Source: Zizania palustris
Taxonomy: Eukaryota; Streptophyta; Magnoliopsida; Poales; Poaceae
DNA length: 64,000 nt
Reading direction: 5' to 3'
NCBI GenBank assembly: GCA_019279435.1
Contig: JAAALK010000285.1
Location: 32,448,500-32,512,499, forward strand
Shown here: piece by piece, positions 53,215 to 64,000 of the stretch
Numbering within the stretch: the stretch's first letter is position 1
Layout: each line of letters starts with the position of its first letter
Program-made: the position numbers and the translations under genes
The notes under the pieces: model-generated
The model's database searches: none
Told to the model about the DNA's origin: nothing
The model's input: the letters and a program-made list of their open reading frames with translations, nothing else

Positions 53215-54562
53215 AATGTCAATGTGCCTGCAATTTTTATTCGTCGCTGTTTTTCTCTGCGTGTGTTGCTGTTTGTTTTTGCGTCACAACCCGTTCTTGG
53301 CCTCGTCGGCGACGCCACTGCAGCTGTGGTCTAGGAGTCACCGAGGCGCCGGTTTCTGTTCTGCATCAATTTTCTTTTTGCTGGACTCCAGGCAGTTGTC
53401 GGCCGGAAGAATATCTTTCTCTGCCATATTTTTTTCTCTCATGGTTGCCTGCTCGCATTTTTCTCTGCCTGGAACCGCTCTCATGGCGCGCTAGGGACTG
53501 CTGGCGCACGCTCAGCAATGCACACTAATCTCTATTGCCTAACGTGGTTCACTGCACCTGGTGTTGATTTCTCGGTTTGTGTGCGTATCTTCTGTTCCTG
53601 GCCTATGCCCGCGTTGCGTGCGTTTATAGTTTCGGGCCTGTTTGGTTGGCAGCCACGATTTGCCACGCCACAAGTATGGCAGCCACACTTGTGGAGAGGA
53701 AAAACAACGCCACACTTTGCCACACTTTTTCCACTGGAAAAAGTATGGCAAAGTGTGGCGATAATTTTCCTCACCACAGTTGTGGCTGCCACACTTGTAG
53801 CGTGGCAAATTGTGGCTGCCAACCAAACAGGTTGTTTTGTTTCGGTAACCCTATCAGTAGTTCTTCATCAATTAATTTTTAATTTGTTTCTTTCGCCTGA
53901 TATTTTGCTGATGAAAACACCAGCGATGCTTGTTTCGGTAAGTTTTTACTGTAGCTACTTGCTTCGTTCTCCAATCCGCATACCAATGCAAGAACTTGAC
54001 GAATTGCCTAGCCTGCAACCGCATTGATGGGATTGGCCATAGCTAGATTCTCATTCTTCTCAAGGCAGAGCACGTTGCTACCTACTCCCTTGCCTATGTG
54101 GCTATGTCAGGTCCAAGGCACACATACAGTCCACGGTTGCTTCGTCAGTTTCAAGTTATGCCTTGATCTACGTGCCTGTCTTATTTTTTTGTCCACCATT
54201 CACATTAGCTCGGAACTCTGCTAGATTGCCGATTCATTTGTGAAATGTTTGTTGATCTCTTATTCGATGAGTGAGTACTGTTAATCTAAACTTTAGTATT
54301 GTGTGTTATGTCTTTTTAGTTAAGGTATCGGTTGATTTTTGGGAGGCTAAATTATTTTTAGTACTTGTGATCTCTCAAACTGTCACTTCATATCAAATCC
54401 AGTAGGAGAGTGATAGCACTAATTTTATCAGTGATTTGCAAATTTGATTGCATCCGCTGGTTGTTTTGAAGAAGCATTGGGTGTTAAGAAAATGTCATCT
54501 ATTCAAGAGAATTTGTTGAGGCGCCTGTTCATCCCACTCTAGTCACCTGTTTCGGTTCTACA
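53215..54562 (+). repeat. 5' LTR-like region of the second SIRE-like element (start uncertain)
   Basis: The last ~100 bp is clear: GCATTGGGTGTTAAGAAAATG, AGGCGCCTGTTCATCCCACT, CTGTTTCGGTTCTACA, homologous to the LTR end at 42300-42385. A PBS follows. The left boundary and TSD were not found, and the region does not align with the visible 3' LTR (61574-64000). It holds a MITE at 53637-53831. The open frames here lack domains. Confidence 0.55.
53637..53831. mobile_element. Foldback MITE, 195 bp
   Basis: Ends CCTGTTTGGTTGGCAGCCAC and GTGGCTGCCAACCAAACAGG are inverted repeats. The arms stay complementary to a short centre (CACTTTTTCC-actgg-AAAAAGT), so nearly the whole element is a hairpin. No clear TSD. 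Too short to code. Confidence 0.88.
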
Positions 54563-54564
54563 AT

Positions 54565-54577
54565 TGGTATCAAAGCC
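54565..54577 (+). other. Primer-binding site of the second SIRE-like element
   Basis: TGGTATCAAAGCC two bases after the LTR end TTCTACA; one base from the TGGTATCAGAGC type. Confidence 0.88.
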
Positions 54578-54625
54578 GGTTATATCATTAGTTGACCTTA
54601 ACGGATTTTGTGATCCTTAGGTGAC

Positions 54626-56501
54626 ATGGATAGACACAGTAAGATTCCGTTATTCGATGGGCGTGATTTTGCTTACCGGATTGTGCACATGGAGGCTTAT
54701 CTTCAAAACTAAGAAGTGATATTTGGAATATTGTTTATTCCCAATATGTGATCCCTGATATTTGTACCACTCAGACTGGGAAAGAGCATTATGATTACAA
54801 TAGTAAGCAAAGAAACATATTGTTCACTTGTTTGAGCCGAAATGAGTTTGATAGGGTTTAGCACCTCTGAACCACAAGAGAGATTTGGACCACTTTGGCT
54901 GTTTTTCATGAGGGCTCTACCCAGATCAAGACCAGGCACTAAAGCACATATAACCAAGAATATCAACTGTTTGTGCAAGGCCCTAGTGAATAGGTAGATG
55001 CCATGTTTGCGCACTTTGACTGCATTGTGAGCAATTTTACGCTCCACTTGGACTTTAGCTTATTCTAATCATGATAGAGTGACCAAACTTCTCTATGCTT
55101 TGGATCGTAGCATATGGGAGTCAGCAAGTTGCAACACGCTTACTTGCGATGAGCTCTTCATTAAGCTCAATTCTACTGAGATTGCAAGGCATCTCGTCTA
55201 GGACATGGGAACTCTTTGCCACAATATATGACACTAGTTTCCAGTTTTGGTAGTGGTAACTCATTTGGAGGTATTTCATATGTTTCTTCTGGTACTTGTG
55301 CTTTTGTTGAAGGTTTTGCTTTGTCATCTCTAGTCTCTGTCACAAAAGAGTAGGTGCAAACCTTAGATGATGAGAATCTTGCTCTCTTTGTCAAGAAGTT
55401 CACCCATTTCTACAATGATAGATGTGATCAGAGGAGAGGAGACTCTTGTGGGTGTTTTGAGTGCGGTGATACTTCACATATTAAAGCTAATTGTCCAAAG
55501 CTCAAGAAGAGAGAAGATAGTGATCACACCACACACGACAAGAGAGACAAAAACCCTTCCACTAAAAGAACAAAGAAAAGATAGCTAAAAGAGCAGCCAA
55601 AGCGGCCTCAAGAGCTTTTATTGAAGCCCTCAGCAATATCAAGACATCATGCAGTGAGGAGGATTGCTCAGAAGGGGACGATTCGTGAGAGAAGAAGAAG
55701 GGAAAAGACTTTATTGACCTTTGCTTCATGGCTGACAGCAACAACAACAGCGACAGTAAACCAAATTCCATTGAGGTAATGCTATCCTATGACGAACTTT
55801 CAGTTAAAGTTAATAAATTGACTCATTCTTTGGTTGGTCAGGATATATTATTCATAAAAGTTGTGCATGAACTGAATGAACTTAGATATAAATATGAATC
55901 TGCTTCTACTAAACTTACCATGATTAGGTTTATGTTGAATGATGCTGAATGTGAGTCATATTTAGTTGTCATGAGTGATCTTGTCGAGCTACGTTTTGTG
56001 CACGCTAAAGTTATCGATCAGCTTGAGATTGCAGAGAAGAAGCTCATTGCGAAGGAGTCTAGATCATCTCCCTTAGATGCTTGTCTAAACTATCTCTTGC
56101 TTACTGAAAGTATTGAATAGAGAAACAAGCATGTTAAGGAGTTAGAGGGTAGATTGGAGAGTGTTGGGAGTTCGACGGATGTGCAGCCTGAATGTTCCAC
56201 CTTCACTATCTTTCAGGACAAACTAAGCTTTGCTAGAGGGCAATTCGAGAAGCTCATGACAGAAAATGAATATCTTCTCTCTGTGGCTAACAAGTACACT
56301 GAGGGTAAATGAAGGATGAATTTACTCTTGGCCAAGACCAAGATGTGTGCTGACAAGGCTGGTTTAACTTTGGGTTTGGGTTTTGAGATAGCTGAGAGTC
56401 ATGAGAAGGGCAACATCATTTTTACTTCTCCTACTACCATTGAGTAAGAGAAATCCAAAACAGATACTTCACCTAAAGCTCCATCCAATAAGTCCACTTG
56501 G
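54626..56501 (+). pseudogene. Second SIRE-like gag, N-terminal and middle part
   Basis: ATG 54626 starts MDRHSKIPLFDGRDFAYRIVHMEAYL, a copia Gag opening. Then come many stops. Recognisable later: a CCHC knuckle CFECGDTSHIKANC in 55354-55584, a Lys/Ser-rich linker, and coiled-coil text in 55728-56120 (YDELSVKVNKLTHSLVGQD, VHELNELRYKYES). TAG appears at CAG/AAG-like positions several times (e.g. TKE-stop-VQTLDDE near 55351, SIE-stop-RNKH near 56118). A solo LTR interrupts gag at 56502. Confidence 0.8.
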
Positions 56502-57596
56502 TGATGGATACTAGATGGCCCGATCTTTCAGTGAGAGGATAGAGATAAGATAATTTCAATTGGAATGAGATGACGTTGATGACCCGACTACAACCGTACG
56601 AGATGTTCGTGTTACGCCTTAGCGATCGATACACCAAATCCAAGGGTTGTTGATCTTATTGGTGATCAACCTTGTTCCTACAAGCAATCGAAGAATGAGC
56701 AAGAACAAGATAAAGGAGCAACTACAATGTCTGGATATGAAAGACGCACAAAGGGTAGATGGGGTTCTGAGACATGAAACCGACGATCTAACCGATCACG
56801 GGTTTACATGGGCAAGTAGCATTGGCTAAACTTTTATCTAATCAAAAACCCCATTACAACTGAAGTTTCTATGGGTATTTATAGTCGCTGGGATGTCCCT
56901 AAAGTTAGGAAACTTATTACATATGGAAACTACTAATTATTTCCAAAACAGAATTACGCCTTGGCTGGGATTCTTTCGGTGGAATAAATATATTATCTTC
57001 CATGTACACATCCTCATCTTTCCAAAAAGTTCAAGATCATCTAAATCAGAGCTTCCATGTGAAAGATATGCATGTGTGAATCTAGTGCTCTCCTTGAAGT
57101 CCGAGTTTGAGTAACACGCATTGTTTTGGTTATTGCAATCTCCTCGGATCGAATATGGAAGTGTACATACATCCGTTGGAAATATGACGTATCAAGCTTT
57201 CCAAAAAATCCACGATCATCCAAATCAGAGCTTCCATGTAAAAGTTATGCATGTTTGAATTTGTTACTATCCATGCAGTCCAAATCCAAGTCGAAAACAT
57301 GTATAATCTCCAATTTCTCTTGGCACATAAATAACGTCCCAAAATTGTATATTATGTTTTCATGACATTGACTTGGTCCCCAATCAACTTCCATGATGTT
57401 CCATACCCTTGATGTGCCCTTAACATGTCGCTTGATCCATGAAAGAATTTCTGTAATTGAAAACAAAGCCAACTCAAGGTGTAGCATCCTTTGCTCAAAT
57501 ATATAAAATGTAAATTTAATATAGAATGAATGAACCTTGGGTTGTTTATTGTAAAGTATAAGCATGGTTATATCCGAGCTAGTGATGTCCTCATCA
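56502..57596 (-). mobile_element. Solo LTR of another family, minus strand, ~1.1 kb
   Basis: Plus-strand ends are TGATGGATAC and CCTCATCA, so TG...CA holds on both strands. The flanks acttgg/ccttgg look like an imperfect duplication of the gag target; removing the insert restores gag reading (KSTW then ILKSKEQ). A TATA box on the minus strand (CTATAAATACCC, about 56873-56884) sets the orientation. Two direct ~63-bp repeats lie at about 57013 and 57200 (TCAGAGCTTCCATGT). No internal region remains. Confidence 0.78.
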
Positions 57597-58265
57597 CCTT
57601 GGATTCTTAAGTCCAAAGAACAACATGCTCCTTTTGATCGTTTCCCTAGACCCTCCAATGCCAAATATATTCTAACAAAGGCCACCAAACCCAAGGAGCC
57701 TAACCCTCAACTACATCCCAAGAAGCCATCCTATCATTATGATTTTTGTCATAGAGATGGACATCTTGAGGAGTTATGCTTCAGGAGGAAGAGAGTTGAG
57801 ACAGCTAGAAAGGCTAGTGTTAGGCAGGAGTTGTTCTACCAGCAGGGTGGTAGACAGAGGATTCCTCGGTATGGTGAGAAGCAAGATGCCAGGACGTGCC
57901 ATGTAGGTGGTGGTTGGGGAGACGGCTTTCGTGCCCATGCTCCTGAGTGTTGATACGAGCTCTAGGTCATTCTCGATACGACTTGGATCTTGTGGTTGTG
58001 ATTTTAGGCAATTCGGAGAACAACACTTTGAGATAGAGCCACATTTTGGTCCTAGCTGATATTGATCTTTTGGTTTTATTGCTAGTGGTTTATAGACTTG
58101 TTCTGGCTCTAACCATTATGCGCCTTTTAGTTACCCTACTTTGGGTACATGGCTCGACACTAGTTAAGTTTTTTTTGCTAACCCCGGTGTCAGACCATTT
58201 TCTAATCCTTTTTATCCTTGATTTTTGCAGGATCGGGGCTTGGAGGACATGCAGATCATGGACTT
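57597..58265 (+). pseudogene. Second SIRE-like gag C-terminus and start of protease
   Basis: The frame to 57953 encodes HPKKPSYHYDFCHRDGHLEELCFRRKRVETARK, the second zinc-knuckle region, and QELFYQQGGRQRIPRYGEK, matching 44740-44930. Near 58230 QDRGLEDMQIMDLQ is the start of the pol protease, which breaks off before the DSG completes. All of integrase, RT and RNase H is missing; post-pol sequence begins by about 58300. Confidence 0.83.
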
Positions 58266-58299
58266 GCAGATAGTTCTCTAGCCTACACCCATGAGCTTA

Positions 58300-59664
58300 A
58301 ATTAGTATATCCTTTTTTGGGGACATCGATCGGGGTAAGAATTTTGGATACCTTTTTATCCTTTTTGAGTTGAATACCTTGATATTTTTCTCTCTCTTGC
58401 TTTCTCATTGCATTCATGTGTCCATATCATGCTTTGTTGCATTCACATATTTGCATGAGTTTGTGGTTATATGATTAACTGTTTTTACATGTCTTGCTTG
58501 TATATGCTTTTGGATTATTGTTTATGATCATGTTATTTCAGCTCTTTTGAATATATCTAATATATGTCATGAGTTTGGCTTTTATGCTTTAAAAAATCTT
58601 AAACATGGTCACTACTCAGTTTGGTAACTAGCATGTATAGGTTGATTGCTTTTTTTATCTTTTACATGTCTCGTATCTAAGTCCTTTTCATTGGATGTAA
58701 ACATGCAACTTGGACATCTATATGCTTCACATGGAAAATATGTTTTGAAAAATGATAAAAATCTTGAAAATGAAAAATCCATGCCTTTTGTGCTAAAAAT
58801 GAAAAGATCCATGCTGGTTTGCTTTGTCGCACTGGTTTTATTCTAGACTGCTTGTCATTGCACTATGATCTGAATTAGGACATTGTAGTGTATTCCAAGA
58901 CCAATGCTCTAAGTTTTTTATGGTTTTTATTTGACCTAGGCTTAGCTTGGTCGGTTATCATAAGATTGATAAGGAAATAACCCCTTGCACTAAATAAAAA
59001 ATGAAAAAAGAATCAAAAATCTTGAAAAAGAAAATTGGATAATTGGATAACAAGTTTGTTGAAGCTTCATGTTTTTGGATATACTTACCTAGGTAGATAT
59101 TTGCTACCTTTTGCACTTCATATTTTATCATGCCTAGTATGCTAGTCTTAGTGGTGATGTTTTTCTTTATCTGAAAAATGCCTGCTGATGATTTTATTTG
59201 GATATTATTCACTTGAGCTTGTCAAGTAGTGTTAATAGACAATGTCCCTTGCTATACTTGCTTTATCTTGTAATAGCTATTAATCATATCTGAGAAGCTT
59301 GCTTTTATACTTCTTTTGCATCCTAGTTACATTCATTGCATATTTTGAGGGATAACTGCATTTCAGGGGGAGTGGATTTTTTATCTCTTCGAGTGCTTTT
59401 AGTCTCGATTGATGATTCCATTTATCAACAAGAGGGGTAATTTTGAGGATTTAGGGAGAGAGATTGAGAGTTTAAAAGGAAGAATTTTGGCTTTCTCTAG
59501 GATTTGTTTCAGGGGGAGTTTATTCTCTTTTGCCTTTACTCTTTTGAAATCATTGTTGATGATTCTGAGAAATGCACTCAGTGGAGATTATGTTTGAAAT
59601 CTTCGATGATTTCTTCTTGGTTTGGCCTAATGACCTTTTTTGACTTTTGTTTGTCTTTTGGTCA
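58300..59664 (+). other. Post-pol non-coding region, copy 2
   Basis: Collinear with 48397-49786 and 60430-61573. AGGGGGAG-type runs near 59367, 59432 and 59509. No gene. Confidence 0.7.
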
Positions 59665-59771
59665 TGTGAAACCAAGTGGGGTCGTACTGTGGTTTTATCT
59701 TGGTGATGAGTGGTGGATTGCTTGCATCGATGGGATCGATGTGTGGGTGTAGAGATTGTGTACCGATGGGT
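59665..59771 (+). repeat. LTR start fragment fused to gag
   Basis: TGTGAAACCAAGTGGGGTCG matches the 3' LTR start at 61574 and continues to GTACCGATGGG, where it becomes gag coding. Compared with 61574 it lacks ~40 bp near 59705. Confidence 0.82.
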
Positions 59772-60420
59772 TAGCTCTAGGGTTGGGCTATGAGAGAACC
59801 ACTCCAAACACTTCGAGCGAAACTGTGTTCACTCCACCCACTCCCCTTAAGAAAGAAAGAAAGAGCCTAGTTAGACACAGCACAAAAAGCCGAGAATTCT
59901 ACTCAACCTACAAAGAAAGCCCCACCTCCACCAAAGGAAACTCCTCAGCAAAAACCTAAGAAAACTGTGAGATTTGTGCTTGAGACCCATACTTATACCC
60001 CCAAGAGAGTGTATCATTGTTCTTATTATCAGTGTGTGGGTTACTTGGTTAGATTTTGCTTTGGTCGTATCAAGGATGAACGACGTTCTCATACGATGAG
60101 CTTTCAGGACATGCATTACCCATCTTCAGGTATGCATGAATCTGGTTTTCACTCCTGTTCTAATTTTGAGGCTCCCCATGGTCCCATGAGAGATTTTGCC
60201 TGTCGTGGTGTTCAGCATGCTTCATATTGTGCTAGACCACATATAAGAGGTTTTAATTCTCGATAGATAAGGAGACCTTATCGTTTTCTAGGTTTGCGCT
60301 TTGTAGATATACCGTGCACTTTTTATCATGATTCATATCCTGCGCATAAATAGTCTACTACTTCAACTGGCTCTCGAGTTTTACAATGCTAGATTCCTAA
60401 ACAGTTTTTCACTCACCCTA
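59766..60420 (+). pseudogene. Third copy of SIRE-like gag C-terminus
   Basis: Gag text resumes as DGLALGLGYERTT, equivalent to DGFGVGYTYT of the first element (44441). A frame 59967-60266 has RFVLETHTYTPKRVYHCSYY, where the second zinc knuckle (HCSYY...GYLVRFCF) has lost a Cys. It ends near 60266; a few degraded gag residues follow and pol is absent. Confidence 0.75.
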
Positions 60421-60429
60421 ATACTGAGC

Positions 60430-61573
60430 ACTCAAGATTTTTTGGCATATTTTGAGGGGGAGTTGTGTATTACTACATAACCTTCTACCATATGATTAAT
60501 TGCTTTTACAAGTACATGTTGTATTATGCTTTTGAAGTATTGTCTTTAATAGTATTGATTATACTTTGCTTGAATACATCTAACATCTGTTATGAGCATG
60601 ACTTTTATTTGTGAAAATTAAAAATGATCACTGCTTAGTCTAGAATCTAGCATGAATAGGTAGAGTGCATTCGCTATCTTTTACGTACCTGATAGCTAGG
60701 TCCTTTGCACTTGGATGCAAACATGCAACTTGATCATATAAAAAATATTATGCTGAAAATTAAAAAAAATGAATGAAAATGAAATTAACATGAGTGATAT
60801 TCATGCTGTTTTGTACTAAAATTGAAAAGATCTAGGTGAGTTTGTTTTGTCGCACTACTTTGTTCTACACTGCTTACCATAGAACTTTGGTATGAACTGA
60901 GACATTGAAGTGTATACCAAGACTAATGCTTTAAGCTTCTGATGGTTTCAACCTAGGCTTAGCTTGGTCGGTTAGCATAAGGTTGACATGCAAATAACAC
61001 CTAGCACTAAAATTAAAAATCAATCAAAAATTATAAAGCTTGGATTAATTGCATAACAAGTTTTCTGAAGCTCCTTGTAGTGGGATATGCTTATCTGGTT
61101 AATATTTGTTAGCTTTTGCATCTCATGCCTTGTCATGTCTAGTATGCTAGTGTGAGTGGTGATGCTTTTCTTTGCTAAAATATGAAAATGCTTGCTCATG
61201 CTTTTATGTAGATGGTATTGACGTGACCATGTCATACAGTACTTTTAGACAATATTCAAGGAAAATGCTTATTTTGTACTGTAATTAGAGTTGCTCATAT
61301 TTCAGAAGCTTGCATCTACACTTTACCCTCACACCCCTTTTTGCATCATTTTTATCACCTTGATACTTGCATTGCCAAAGGGGGAGAATGGTTTACATGA
61401 TGCTTTTACCAAAGGGGGAGAATGTTTTACATGTTTTTTGACAAAGGGGAGATCTTTTATCAAGTGACATGTTTTGGCTTGTTTCTGAGTTTTTATGGTC
61501 ACTTGTGCGTTGAACTTGAAACTTTCATCGTGTTTCTTTTTGGAGTTGTCAATGCACTCATCAAGGGGGTGAT
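60430..61573 (+). other. Post-pol non-coding region, copy 3, and PPT
   Basis: Third collinear copy. AGGGGGAG-type runs at about 60449, 61379, 61413 and 61443. The final CATCAAGGGGGTGAT (61559-61573) abuts the LTR and is the PPT. No gene. Confidence 0.72.
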
Positions 61574-64000
61574 TGTGAAACCAAGTGGTGTCGCACTGTG
61601 GTTTTTATATTGGTGATGAGTGATTGACAAGTTTGCTCGATCTGGAGTGATGAGTGAGTGGTGGTTTGCTTGCATCGATGGGATCGATGTGTGTGTGTGT
61701 GGAGATTGTGTACCAATGGGATCGGTGTGCATCGCGTTTCTTGTTTTGGCTTGTATCATGTGTGCAGGGTGGAGATGCTAGCCAACTGTCAATGGCAGGT
61801 GATCAAGGATCAAGCGGGGAGCTTGATGCCAGAGGATCAAGGAAGCTGGGTGAAGTTGGGGATGATCTCAGGAGTGCACGTGGAGATAGAGCAAGATATG
61901 GACGGACGGATGATCGAGGCAGCGTCGACCAAGTCAGCGAAAGGGAGTCCAGTGCAACTGATTAGGCGGCTCGAGGAGATCGAGAGCGGGAGAGACTTGT
62001 TGGCGGTTGAGTTTGTGGATTGGTGTCATGTGTAGCGATCGGGAAGGCGTTGTCGGTTTTGCCTAAAAACCGTCACATCAGAAACTATTTTTAAATTCCA
62101 ATAAATAGGAGTTTATTTTTTTCTTTAGTAGTCTAGATTAAGTGTAATCTTTTAGTATTTTTCATAATTTTTAATTCTGAAAAAATATTAAATGAATATG
62201 GTCAATGATGTAATAAATTAGGGGTATACTTTTGTGTATTTTTCAGAATTATTAATTCTGAAAATACATAAGGGTATTTAGGTAAAAACATGGTCATTAA
62301 ACTCTAATGGCATTTTGGAGAATACATTGATGGGCTTTCCTATATAAAGGACCCCATGGCTAGGGGATTGGGGGAACCTTTTGTCTAAACTCTTGGTGGC
62401 TGAACATTTTAGAGAGAAACCTCTTTTCAGATTTCCTCCATACCTTTTCTCGGATTTTTGTTGAGTATTTCCTGTAGCGTGTCTTGTTCTTCCATATGTG
62501 CCGGTTTTTCTACAGGAGATTGCAACAGCAAGTAGCGACTATAGTTTGACACGACAAACCTTGTTCGTGGATGAGATATAGTGCTGGTGAAGCTGGAAAC
62601 AGGTGCACTATTTTGTGTTCTTTTGTTTTGGAGAAATTTATCTTCTTCAGATAAGTTTTCCCTGAAACTTCTTGGTTTTGATCCTTGAATATTTGCTGTA
62701 GTATACATGTGATTCTTGAAACTGAAATGTCTTTACTGTTCAGCTTCATTGAGATTTTTCTACAGGGAATTTCCAGCTGCCACCATTTTGGTTCATCCGA
62801 AGCACCTGTTTCTTTTGCCGTTTTGTGAAGAGAAGCCGAAACAGTCATCTACTTCTTCCTAGTTCAACCATCTTGATCTGAAACTTCAGATCATTAGCTT
62901 TACAATTTTGGTGCTATCCATCACCTTAAGTGCTACATTATTCAGCTGTTCTTCAACATCAGCATTTTTGCCTTATACTCTACAAAGCATTGTGTTCTTT
63001 CTAGATTGTTTTGTTCAGTTGTTGCTTGATTTTCTTGCTGCTGTGAACCGAACCCCCATCCCGGATGAACTACAGGGAAAAGCATGTACTACTGCTTAAG
63101 TGCTATGCACAAGTCATGCTGTCCCAAAAATTCTATAGTGGTGTGATAAAGTACCAGAACTTTTGATCAGTATTTTGATTCATTCAATAGTAATTTCTTT
63201 TGACTCTGAATTTTATTCATCAAACCATTTAAGAAACTTTAAGCTCATGCTCCAATACTCTCTATTCTCCTCTCAACTTTGAGAACCATATTTGCCTTTC
63301 TAAGTGCATGAAAACTTGATTTGGCTGGAAATATAGATTAGGTATTATCTGATCTTTTTAGTTTTGCCTTTAATAGTTCTATTGTCCTTGTAGTTTTGTT
63401 ACATAAAAGTGTGGCTTTTTACACGGAAGAATTAAGCTTGTGTGTAGCACTTGATGCAGAGGGTATTTGTGATTCTTGGTTGTTTGGTTAGTTGAAAACT
63501 TCTGTCGTCATCACTGAAGTTTTGTTGAAACTATTTTCCTGTGTTGAAATAGTTTCAGAACCATCTACTGTGATAGTTTGCTGTATGGCATTATTATTGG
63601 CAGTTTGATGCATTGTACAAGTTCTTAGAGTAATTATTGTATATTATTTTTCTCTGTTGTTCAGTCTGTAAGTACAGTACAAAATTTTGCAAAGATTCTA
63701 TGCAACATGATTAAAAGTAGTGCATCCAACTTTATGTTCATGTTGGACAGTTTTGATTCATAAGTATGAGTGAATTTTGTTCTGTGTGAGGGCTGTGTTT
63801 ACAGATTGGTTGTTGTGTTCTCTAATATCTTACACTATTATGTTTTGGATTCATCTCCATCAGTAGTATGGTATAATATTTGTCTTCTTGAAGTTTGTCC
63901 TGAGTAGGTTCAACTTAAATCAAGGGATCCTAGATTGCAACTATTTTCTTATCTGTTTTAATTATGCTTGAAGAAAAGCATGTTCTAATTTTCTCATTCA
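61574..64000 (+). repeat. 3' LTR of the second SIRE-like element, running off the window
   Basis: Starts TGTGAAACCAAGTGGTGTCG after a PPT. A TATA box TATATAAAGG is at about 62341-62350, before GGGGATTGGGGGAACC. The expected end (GGTCCTACA-like) is not seen before 64000. The U5 side is AT-rich with scattered short frames and no gene. Confidence 0.72.
62341..62350 (+). promoter_or_regulatory. TATA box of the 3' LTR
   Basis: TATATAAAGG in the context TTTCCTATATAAAGGACCCC, about 770 bp into the LTR. Confidence 0.7.

Noticed and set aside
62400..64000. A host gene at the right end
   Set aside because: Only short frames without motifs are present and the stretch follows a PPT, LTR start and TATA box, so it is read as LTR.
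1..64000. tRNA, rRNA, CRISPR arrays, bacterial operons
   Set aside because: No cloverleaf, rRNA core or regularly spaced array was seen, and the content is plant-type transposons throughout.

Overview
The window looks like repeat-rich nuclear DNA from a grass-type plant genome. It holds Tekay/Del-like and Tat-like Ty3/gypsy elements, SIRE/Maximus-like Ty1/copia elements, a CACTA remnant, a foldback MITE, and GC-rich LTR promoters next to AT-rich spacers. The genus cannot be fixed from the sequence. I found no convincing host gene, tRNA, rRNA or CRISPR array. Nearly all of the 64 kb can be read as nested transposable elements of different ages.

Layout, left to right. (1) 1-825 and 13105-14213 are two halves of a plus-strand Tat-like gag, split by a full-length Tekay/Del-like chromovirus (826-13099, 3.3-kb LTRs, TSD acacc). 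That insertion is young: I count about 16 LTR differences. Its gag-pol is nevertheless broken at five places; an extra ORF upstream of gag is intact. (2) 14214-26936 is a scrambled block of three related Tat-like pol fragments. Copy A is on the minus strand (16.4-20.0 kb), copy B on the plus strand (20.0-24.0 kb), copy C on the minus strand (24.0-26.9 kb). A and B meet head to head and form arms of about 3.2 kb of an inverted repeat. All carry, or once carried, two successive RNase H domains. (3) 26937-29298 holds two LTRs of one further family in opposite orientation. (4) 29440-30075 is an old copia LTR fragment. 30153-53215 is a degraded DNA-transposon-like region with about four copies of a ~500-bp tandem repeat. 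Two later insertions split that repeat: an LTR unit at 30948-38282 (TSD actat) holding a 5'-truncated CACTA element and an antisense coiled-coil reading frame, and a minus-strand solo LTR at 38793-52364 (TSD ataaa). (5) A full-length SIRE-like copia element (40146-52019) sits inside that solo LTR. Its gag frame runs 2.75 kb with no frameshift but seven in-frame stops. (6) 53215 to the end of the window holds a pol-deleted SIRE-like tandem array. It has a 5' LTR remnant (with a MITE), gag, a 1.1-kb minus-strand solo LTR, a second gag C-terminus fused to an LTR fragment at microhomology, and a 3' LTR that runs off the window.

How the parts work together: within each element the order is canonical (LTR promoter, PBS, gag, protease, RT, RNase H and integrase in clade order, PPT, LTR). 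None of the copies looks able to make a complete pol protein. The inverted pol copies could be a source of double-stranded RNA. The target-site duplications give a clear relative order: tandem repeat, then solo LTR, then SIRE-like element; and Tat gag, then chromovirus.
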